A stretch of 12,355 nucleotides of DNA, from contig JAOZVK010000116.1 of the NCBI GenBank assembly GCA_029938185.1, positions 1-12,355 of the forward strand, in the 5' to 3' direction. The DNA is from Bacteroidales bacterium. GTDB lineage: Bacteria; Bacteroidota; Bacteroidia; Bacteroidales; JAOZVK01. Positions 7,903-12,355 of this stretch are shown here, piece by piece. Under the pieces are notes generated by a model. That model saw only the letters and a list, made by a program, of their open reading frames with translations. It did not search any database and had not been told where the DNA came from. Position 1 is the first letter of the stretch. Each line of letters begins with the position of its first letter. Position numbers and translations under genes: made by a program.

Positions 7903-8008
7903 GTAAGTACTGTTACAAAAGTTTTTCGACATTTATTTATTCATAACTTACTGATTAAATTGTCTTTGTATTAATGCGTAAGCAACTATAAATAGGTCGA
8001 AGACCTTA
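7903..8008 (+). repeat. R5: full-length R repeat
   Basis: Tail agtactgttacaaaagtttt from 7906 followed by tcgacattta, then an AT-rich middle, gcgtaagcaactataaat and the hairpin aggtcgaagacct (7994-8006). It has the same orientation as R4 and R7. Its hairpin end supplies the last 18 codons of the 75-codon ORF on the opposite strand. With R6 it forms an inverted pair around the rest of that ORF, hairpins facing inwards. Confidence 0.9.
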
Positions 8009-8175
8009 CTAATATCTTCACCAGAACACCAACCAATTTTTACAATACATGATTTTGGATTTATTAGCTCAAGAGCTTTCCAAAACTTGTCAGTAGCATC
8101 TTTGTTACCTTCCATTTCCATAATCCTACGGATTTCTATTGCTATTTCTTTTCTGTAATGTTCTTCTGTTTTCAT
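7948..8175 (-). CDS. Small protein of unknown function ending inside a repeat, possibly truncated
   Basis: A 75-codon ORF I do not recognise. Residues 1-57 look like ordinary protein: charged, helical, with KDATDKFWKALELINPKSC. From residue 58 on (VFDLFIVAYALIQRQFNQ) the coding sequence is the R5 repeat read in antisense. The same FDLFIVAYAL peptide ends another short ORF at 8984-9052. The simplest reading is that a longer gene was cut by R5 and the repeat now supplies its C-terminus and stop. A genuine small protein with a repeat-derived tail is also possible. R6 lies just upstream of the start. Confidence 0.45.
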   Translation of the reverse strand: MKTEEHYRKEIAIEIRRIMEMEGNKDATDKFWKALELINPKSCIVKIGWCSGEDISKVFDLFIVAYALIQRQFNQ

Positions 8176-8230
8176 TTTATTAGCTTGTTCTATTTATGAA
8201 TCAAAATATTGTATCATTAAATAATTGAAA

Positions 8231-8332
8231 GTAAGGTCTTCGACCTATATAATGTTGCTTACGCATTCTATTAATATTCTAATAACATGCAATTTAACAA
8301 AAAAAAATATCGAAAAACTTTTGTAATACTAC
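8231..8332 (-). repeat. R6: full-length R repeat, inverted orientation
   Basis: Hairpin aggtcttcgacct (8234-8246), then atataatgttgcttacgc, an AT-rich middle and the tail cgaaaaacttttgtaatact (8311-8330). It is an inverted partner both to R5 on its left (hairpins facing) and to R7 on its right (hairpins outward). R6 and R7 together bracket the 165-residue gene. Confidence 0.9.
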
Positions 8333-8378
8333 ATTACTCGCACTAAGCTTAACTGAAATGTGTGTGGTTTTATTTTTT

Positions 8379-8876
8379 CTAAATCTCTCCTTTTTTTCTC
8401 ATTTCTCTGAATTTTTTAAGGGCTTTTTCTGTTGCTATTTGATCGGCAGATTTTACATGTTCGTATTCTTTTTTACCTGCGGTTTCGGCAATTAATTGTT
8501 CTTTTAGCTTGTCTATCATTTCATCAGGTATAATATTGAATTGCGAAAGAGCAGTTCTAACGCCTTCCATAAATTCGCTGATAAATGCTGTTATATTAAG
8601 TTTTTTATTTTTCATTACAACATTGTACGGTAAAAAGAAACGAAAACTATAATATTCGCCACGTCCGGTTTTACTTAATTGTATAATTCTGCGATTATCG
8701 CTTTTCACTTCAGCATCTATTAGTATTTCTAATATTGTTGATTTTATTTTTGGAAATGTATATTTTGCAAGAATCTTGTTTTCAACAGTATCACAAATTA
8801 AATTAAATAATTTGTTAGACATCTCCAAATGGTAATCTGGCGTTGTATAATATCCTATTATGCTTATTTCTTTCAT
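8379..8876 (-). CDS. Conserved-looking protein of unknown function (165 aa)
   Basis: I do not recognise this gene. The protein is soluble with no signal peptide or membrane segment. Residues 1-125 look like a mixed alpha/beta domain: an N-terminal strand (EISIIGYYTT), a helix (LEMSNKLFNLICDTVENKI), then strands around EILIDAEV and YYSFRFFLPYNVV. A lysine-rich helical tail (KSADQIATEKALKKFREMRK) ends it. Overall shape and size would fit a small immunity-type or accessory protein, but no diagnostic motif supports a function. It sits alone between the inverted repeats R6 and R7 in the same block as the PARIS-like genes, so it may be accessory cargo. A well-formed start at 8876 and normal composition argue for a real gene. 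Confidence 0.65.
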   Translation of the reverse strand: MKEISIIGYYTTPDYHLEMSNKLFNLICDTVENKILAKYTFPKIKSTILEILIDAEVKSDNRRIIQLSKTGRGEYYSFRFFLPYNVVMKNKKLNITAFISEFMEGVRTALSQFNIIPDEMIDKLKEQLIAETAGKKEYEHVKSADQIATEKALKKFREMRKKGEI

Positions 8877-8921
8877 ATTTACAGATATTTTTTATATATT
8901 TTTCCATCAAAAAGTATTTGA

Positions 8922-9020
8922 TAAGTACTGTTACAAAAATTTTTCAACATTTACTTATTAGTAACATTCTGATTAATTTGTTTTTATGCTAATGCGTAAG
9001 CAACTATAAATAGGTCGAAG
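8922..9020 (+). repeat. R7: R repeat with truncated hairpin
   Basis: Tail agtactgttacaaaaattt (from 8924), AT-rich middle, then gcgtaagcaactataaatag as in R5. The hairpin is broken: only aggtcgaag (9012-9020) remains, and the sequence runs straight into agagcatcgtttgg, which is the start of a short antisense ORF. It is the only one of the five long copies lacking the right arm. Confidence 0.85.
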
Positions 9021-9052
9021 AGAGCATCGTTTGGATTTTTATGTTTAGTCAT
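8984..9052 (-). pseudogene. 22-codon ORF remnant joined to the R7 repeat
   Basis: Reads MTKHKNPNDALF and then FDLFIVAYALA-type sequence from R7, sharing the F at the junction, before a TAA stop. The first 11 residues are not repeat-derived and look like the N-terminus of a normal protein. The 'NPxD..F' flavour is reminiscent of Rpn/PD-(D/E)XK transposase-family starts, but that is too short to assign. It is probably the stump of a gene cut by R7. It is in the same frame relative to the repeat as the 75-codon ORF at 7948-8175. Confidence 0.35.
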
Positions 9053-9110
9053 TCATTTTAGTATTTATATTTATTAATTAACTGATAATCTGCAATAGTA
9101 AAATTATATA

Positions 9111-9144
9111 TGCGTAAACAACATTAAAAGGCTCAAAGAGCCAA
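9111..9144 (+). repeat. R8: partial R repeat with a changed hairpin stem
   Basis: The core tgcgtaaacaacattaaa matches the other copies, but the hairpin is ggctc-aaa-gagcc (9130-9142) instead of ggtc-gaa-gacc. Both arms changed together, so base pairing is kept. No R tail is visible to the left, so this is a partial copy. It overlaps the last codons and stop of miaA. Confidence 0.65.
9130..9142 (-). terminator. Hairpin over the miaA stop codon, possible terminator
   Basis: On the - strand GGCTC-TTT-GAGCC is followed by TTTTAATG, a short intrinsic-terminator shape. The miaA stop codon TGA (9135-9133) lies within the loop and right arm. On the + strand the hairpin is followed by AATTTTTT. A 5-bp stem is weak, so function is uncertain. 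Confidence 0.4.
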
Positions 9145-10047
9145 TTTTTTCTTTATTAATTCAATTTTTTTATCAATTGACATATTTCCATCAATCCAAT
9201 TAATTTTGATACCACTTCGTTCCATACGTCTAAACCATGTCATTTGTCTTTTAGAAAATTGATGTATTGCAGTTTCAAGGCTATCAAACATTTCATCATA
9301 TTTGATATTCCCTATGATATACATTGTTATATATTTGTATTCTAAACCATAATATAGAAGAATTTCGGGAGATATTCCTAAATTTAAAAGTGATTTTACT
9401 TCATCAATCATTCCATTTTTTAATCTCTCTTTTAGTCTAAAACTAATACGCTTACGTCGAGAATCCCGGTCAAATACAATTCCAAAGTTAATATTATTTA
9501 TTTTTGGAAAATCATCAAAGTCAATATCATTATCACTTGTATAGTTTTCAATTTCTATAGCCCTTATTGTACGTTTTTTTGTATCAAAATCAGACTTGTT
9601 GTGCGTCTTTTTTAATAACTTTAGTGATTTAATTAAATTTTCGTGTGTTTGTTTTTGCAATTCGTCACGAAGTTTTTCGTTTACAGGAACATTTACCAGC
9701 TTGTAACCTTTTATCACAGCCTCGATATACATACCTGAACCTCCGCATAAAACTGCTTGTTTGTTTCTTGTTTTTAAATCATTATATACCTCAACAAAGT
9801 CTTTTTGATACTCATATACATTATATTTTTGTCCTGCATCAACTATATCAATCAAATGGTATGGGATTTTTATACCATTTATTATATAATCGTCATAATC
9901 TTTACCAGTTCCTATCGTCATTTTTCTATAAACCTGACGAGAATCGGCACTTACTATTTCTGCATTTTCTTTATAAGCCAAATGTGCTGCTAATGTCGTT
10001 TTGCCGCTTGCAGTTGCTCCAAGAATTGTTATTATATCATATTTCAT
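9133..10047 (-). CDS. miaA: tRNA dimethylallyltransferase (MiaA)
   Basis: A 304-residue cytosolic enzyme that transfers a dimethylallyl group from DMAPP to N6 of A37 in tRNAs reading UNN codons, the first step towards ms2i6A. The P-loop is GATASGKT (10-17). The catalytic and tRNA-contact motif DSRQVYR (35-41) is present, followed by GTGKDYDDY, PYHLIDIV and VLCGGSGMYIEAVI. Near the C-terminus are 'GLEYKYIT' in place of the usual IGYKE region and HQFSKRQMTWFRR, the conserved KRQ-x-TWFR block. Length is normal for the family. The wording of these motifs fits the second MiaA clade found beside a canonical MiaA in many Bacteroides. The stop lies in the R8 hairpin. Upstream, about 155 bp with the S2 repeat separates it from the AMMECR1 gene on the same strand. 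Confidence 0.95.
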   Translation of the reverse strand: MKYDIITILGATASGKTTLAAHLAYKENAEIVSADSRQVYRKMTIGTGKDYDDYIINGIKIPYHLIDIVDAGQKYNVYEYQKDFVEVYNDLKTRNKQAVLCGGSGMYIEAVIKGYKLVNVPVNEKLRDELQKQTHENLIKSLKLLKKTHNKSDFDTKKRTIRAIEIENYTSDNDIDFDDFPKINNINFGIVFDRDSRRKRISFRLKERLKNGMIDEVKSLLNLGISPEILLYYGLEYKYITMYIIGNIKYDEMFDSLETAIHQFSKRQMTWFRRMERSGIKINWIDGNMSIDKKIELIKKKLAL

Positions 10048-10114
10048 TATTATACAGTTTTTTTAGGTGTTATACCTATTCATTCTTGCTTGTACTATAT
10101 ATATTGTAAAACTT

Positions 10115-10198
10115 TGTTTTTTAACAAAATTTTTAATAAATAATTGAATTTTAAGGTGTAACCCAATTTGTAATTTGTAATTTTTAATTCGTAATTTT
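10115..10198 (+). repeat. S2: 'aaggtgtaacccaatt' repeat, copy 2
   Basis: Shares tgttttttaa, ttaaggtgtaacccaatt and a following run of (t/c)gtaatt steps with S1 at 5148-5220. It ends about six bases before the stop of the - strand AMMECR1 gene, the same position relative to a gene that S1 has. By eye the similarity spans about 70-80 bp with scattered changes and small indels. Confidence 0.6.
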
Positions 10199-10203
10199 AA
10201 ATT

Positions 10204-10743
10204 TTAGTTATAACGAGTAGATAAAAAACGATATATATCCAGTTCGTCATTATTTAGTTTATAAATTCCTGCTTTTTGTTTAACAATGTTAATTTGTTTT
10301 TCAACAGTATCAACACTATCTAAGTTTGGTAATAAGACACCTTTTTTATATTGTCCATCTGAAACAATAATACCATATTTTTTAACATTTAGTTGTTCTA
10401 TACTGTTAATTTTTTCAGGCTTTGTAAGAACATCAACAGATATTTTAATATTTTCGAGTTCATCAATGCTTAATGGACTAAAACGATAGTCTTTGCTTGA
10501 TGCTGATATTGCATTTGATATTATTTCTTTAAACAAGTTTTTATAACATGGTTCTATTGTTCCAATGCAACCTCTAAGGCTATCACTATTGTCTTGCATG
10601 TGAATAGAGACAAAACAGGCAAGATTTTGTCTTAGCTGTTTATGAATTTCTTTTTGTTCAATTTTTTTTACATTTTGGTACTTTGTATATTGTATTATAA
10701 CTCTTAGTGCCAAATCAGTATATATGCTTTTTGGCTGATACAT
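10204..10743 (-). CDS. amrA: AMMECR1-domain protein (AmmeMemoRadiSam system protein A)
   Basis: A 179-residue cytosolic protein, essentially a single AMMECR1 domain. The hallmark LRGCIGT is at residues 56-62. It is followed by EIISNAISASSKDYRFSPLS, in which the 'A..A...D.RF.P' spacing is typical, then ISVDVLTKP and the GVLLPN segment near 136-141. In bacteria this domain is linked with a Memo-like protein and a radical SAM enzyme (AmrB, AmrS) in the AmmeMemoRadiSam system, whose chemistry is poorly known. Neither partner is next to it here. It lies upstream of miaA on the same strand and divergent from the T9SS protein gene. Length is normal for a stand-alone AmrA and the ATG at 10743 is the natural start. 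Confidence 0.88.
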   Translation of the reverse strand: MYQPKSIYTDLALRVIIQYTKYQNVKKIEQKEIHKQLRQNLACFVSIHMQDNSDSLRGCIGTIEPCYKNLFKEIISNAISASSKDYRFSPLSIDELENIKISVDVLTKPEKINSIEQLNVKKYGIIVSDGQYKKGVLLPNLDSVDTVEKQINIVKQKAGIYKLNNDELDIYRFLSTRYN

Positions 10744-10857
10744 ATTTATAGATTTTAGTGTTGTGAATTTTTATGCTGCTAAATTAATATATTAATATTC
10801 GTAAATTAATACAAAATATGATTTATTTTTTACCTTTACTTATAAAAATCAAAAAAT

Positions 10858-11913
10858 ATGACAAAACTAATTAAAATAAAACATTTTATAATATTATTTT
10901 TTTTCCAAACTAATTTTTTAATATATTCACAAACAGTATTAGAGTATAATACTCATTCTATACAAGCAAATTATACTCATAATACACAAATGATTGAATA
11001 TATAAAACCAGGTAATTCAGGCAAAAATATAATATGGGATTTTAGCAATCTAAAATGTAAAAAAAATAAAATAAGTAAAATTACAGAACCTGTTTTTACA
11101 CAATCTGGCTATAAATTACCAAATTCAAATATAGCAATTATTGATGGAGTAAATAACTTTTTTTTCAATGTTAGTAAAAATCAAAATGAATATATAGGAC
11201 TTATTACTCCCCAAAGTGTTATAGAATTTGATATTCCAATTGTAAAAATGGTATACCCATTTAGATATGGAAATAAATTTGAAGGAAATATTTCGGGTGA
11301 AGGATTATATAATAATAAAGTATACAGTGATATAAATGGATTCTATACCGTAGAAGCTGATGCATACGGAACAATATTATTACCCGGAAATATTAGTTTG
11401 GAAAATGCTTTGAGAGTTAAATCAACAAATTATATAGTAGAATCGACTTGTTCGAGTACTAAATTTGAGAATATAAAATATTTATGGTACGTGCAAAATG
11501 AGCGTTACCCTATTATGGTTGTTATGGATAATAAGAAAACATTGCCCAATGGTAAAACTATAATATCCAAGAAAGCATATTATAACGAAAATGCTGTAAA
11601 TAGAATATCAAGAGCAAGATATACCAGTATTTCTAAACATTCTGATAATACAATTATGTATCAAGTATTTCCAAATCCGTATGACAATATTATAAACATT
11701 AGATACAATTTGAAGCAGGAATGTAAGGTAAGTATTGATATATACAATATTTCGGGAGTAAAAATAAAAAATATTATAAGTAATAAATTGCAACAAGGTT
11801 TACAAAATCATATAATAAATGCAAAGCAAGTAGGTTTAACATCTGGAGTTTATTACATAAAATTTATTTTTGATAAGCATACATATATGACAAAAATAAT
11901 TCATATAAACTAA
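10858..11913 (+). CDS. Secreted protein with T9SS type A C-terminal sorting domain
   Basis: A 351-residue protein exported by Sec and then by the Bacteroidota type IX system. The N-terminus is a signal peptide (KIKHFIILFFFQTNFLIYS, cleavage near residue 25 before QTVLEY). The body (25-265) is beta-rich, with Asn/Tyr-rich strands and a lone FDIPIVKMVYPFRYGNKFEG segment; no catalytic motif was recognised. Residues about 268-351 form the sorting domain: VFPNPYDNIINIRY (the PNP motif), VSIDIYNISGVKIKNI, then the LTSGVYYIKF block and a KIIHIN end. This domain is cleaved and the protein is released or attached to the surface. The leader before the ATG is A-rich, and TACCTTTA at 10831-10838 is a one-mismatch -7 box. 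A structured repeat region follows the stop. Confidence 0.9.
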   Translation: MTKLIKIKHFIILFFFQTNFLIYSQTVLEYNTHSIQANYTHNTQMIEYIKPGNSGKNIIWDFSNLKCKKNKISKITEPVFTQSGYKLPNSNIAIIDGVNNFFFNVSKNQNEYIGLITPQSVIEFDIPIVKMVYPFRYGNKFEGNISGEGLYNNKVYSDINGFYTVEADAYGTILLPGNISLENALRVKSTNYIVESTCSSTKFENIKYLWYVQNERYPIMVVMDNKKTLPNGKTIISKKAYYNENAVNRISRARYTSISKHSDNTIMYQVFPNPYDNIINIRYNLKQECKVSIDIYNISGVKIKNIISNKLQQGLQNHIINAKQVGLTSGVYYIKFIFDKHTYMTKIIHIN

Positions 11914-11989
11914 AAAAATAGTATAAAAAGCCGAAAATTATATACCATATGTATGATAAAACTACATTACCCCCGTATTTTGCTATCGC

Positions 11990-12066
11990 TACATACGTGG
12001 CTAACAATAGAATCGCCCTATCGGGCTTTTTTACGACAAAGTCCGTAAGGACGACCCTATTGTTAG
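11990..12066 (+). terminator. Nested hairpins with an intrinsic-terminator core
   Basis: Core hairpin gccc-tatc-gggc (12015-12026) followed by tttttt fits an intrinsic terminator for the + strand T9SS gene, although the stop is about 100 bases upstream. A second hairpin, gtcc-gtaa-ggac, is at 12041-12052. Both lie inside a longer inverted repeat: ctaacaatag (12001-12010) pairs with ctattgttag (12057-12066). Confidence 0.6.
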
Positions 12067-12158
12067 CCCACGATTTCAATCGTGGGTTTATAACGACCCT
12101 ATTGTTAATCCACGATTTCAATCGTGGGTTTATAACGATTTCAATCGTGGGAATTATA
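12051..12158 (+). repeat. 42-bp tandem unit with a 20-bp palindrome, 2.5 copies
   Basis: Two nearly identical 42-bp units (12051-12092 and 12093-12134) begin acgaccctattgtta and carry cccacgatttcaatcgtggg, a 9-bp stem with a two-base loop; the second has one arm-end change. A third, shortened copy (12135-12158) keeps acgatttcaatcgtggg. Together with the hairpins to the left this explains most of the gene-free stretch 11914-12278. The ORFs that cross it on both strands are by-products of the repeat. Confidence 0.85.
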
Positions 12159-12217
12159 AACAAAAAATATTTTTCAAAAAGAAATACAAAAAAAAACATT
12201 TTATCAAATAATATTAC

Positions 12218-12225
12218 TATATTTG
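12218..12225 (+). promoter_or_regulatory. Candidate -7 promoter box for the last gene
   Basis: TATATTTG matches TAnnTTTG exactly, 53 bases before the ATG at 12279. No clear -33 TTG is visible at the right spacing. Confidence 0.4.
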
Positions 12226-12278
12226 TAAATTAACTAACAAAAACGAACATTTTTTTTACATTCTAACTTTTTATTATT

Positions 12279-12355
12279 ATGGAAAATCTTAACAAAAAAA
12301 CAGAAATTACAACAACAAAAAATTACCAAAGAGAATTAAAAAAGTGGACTAAAAG
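12279..12355 (+). CDS. 5' end of a gene cut by the window edge
   Basis: An ATG at 12279 opens a frame that stays open for 25 codons to the window end (MENLNKKTEITTTKNYQREL and on). The fragment is hydrophilic with no signal peptide. It is preceded by a -7 box and lies beyond the terminator-like region, so it probably starts its own transcription unit. The product cannot be identified from so short a piece. Confidence 0.5.
   Translation, partial: MENLNKKTEITTTKNYQRELKKWTK

Noticed and set aside
7535..7947. Possible regulatory RNA or antitoxin gene upstream of the PARIS-like ATPase.
   Set aside because: No ORF longer than a few dozen codons with a sensible start, and no strong fold apart from repeat pieces.
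4976..9020. R repeats as integron attC sites separating gene cassettes.
   Set aside because: The copies alternate in orientation, lack the GTTRRRY/RYYYAAC core pair and paired inner boxes, and there is no integrase. The resemblance is only in spacing.
9645..10109. A 154-codon + strand ORF rich in L, F, Y and H.
   Set aside because: It lies antisense to miaA, whose motifs are unambiguous, and has no recognisable domain.
12051..12158. Possible CRISPR array: regularly spaced 20-bp palindromes.
   Set aside because: The sequence between the palindromes is itself repeated, not unique spacers; there are only 2.5 units of 42 bp and no cas gene. It is a tandem repeat.
11864..12233. Overlapping ORFs of 111 codons (-) and 94 codons (+) downstream of the T9SS gene.
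   Set aside because: Both run through the hairpin array and encode the repeat unit (e.g. NPRLKSW, HDFNRGF duplicated). They have no plausible start context and overlap each other.

Overview
The window is a very AT-rich piece of bacterial chromosome, most likely from a low-GC member of the Bacteroidota (perhaps an uncultivated Bacteroidales-like lineage). The evidence is a secreted protein ending in a type IX secretion (T9SS, Por) C-terminal sorting domain, several TAnnTTTG-type -7 promoter boxes, A-rich leaders without a Shine-Dalgarno sequence, and a MiaA of the 'GTGKDYDDY / YYGLEYKYIT' type known as a second MiaA clade in Bacteroides. No rRNA, tRNA, transposase or integrase was seen.

Left part (1-2180): a repeat-filled leader is followed by two + strand genes overlapping by four bases, a class I SAM-dependent methyltransferase and a GT-B glycosyltransferase. 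They look like the end of a cell-surface polysaccharide cluster. A hairpin at 2187-2219 closes this unit against the convergent gene at 2270-4909, which encodes a large lysine-rich exported protein with a helical N-terminal half and three SPOR-like modules at the C-terminus.

Middle part (about 4976-9144): an accessory block, all on the - strand. It holds an ABC/OLD-type AAA ATPase followed by a DUF4435 (TOPRIM-like) protein, the domain pair and gene order of the PARIS anti-phage system (AriA then AriB). It also holds an unrecognised 165-residue protein and two short ORFs that look like remnants. The block is punctuated by a roughly 100-bp repeat, here called R. Five full or near-full copies are R3-R7; divergent or partial copies are R1, R2 and R8. 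Each ends in a GGTC-GAA-GACC hairpin beside a conserved GCGTAAGC motif, and inverted copies bracket single genes. One copy (R4) fills the whole gap between the ATPase and DUF4435 genes. The hairpin end has a conserved open frame, FDLF(N/I)VAYA, which forms the C-terminus of both short ORFs.

Right part (9133-12355): miaA (tRNA A37 prenylation) and an AMMECR1-domain gene lie on the - strand. Divergent from the latter is a T9SS-sorted secreted protein. It is followed by an array of hairpins, including a terminator-like GCCC-TATC-GGGC-T(n) and a 42-bp tandem unit carrying a 20-bp palindrome. The start of another + strand gene is cut by the window end.

The main points of interest are the PARIS-like pair interrupted by a repeat, and the R family itself, which may act as a mobile palindromic element, a terminator, or a donor of coding tails.
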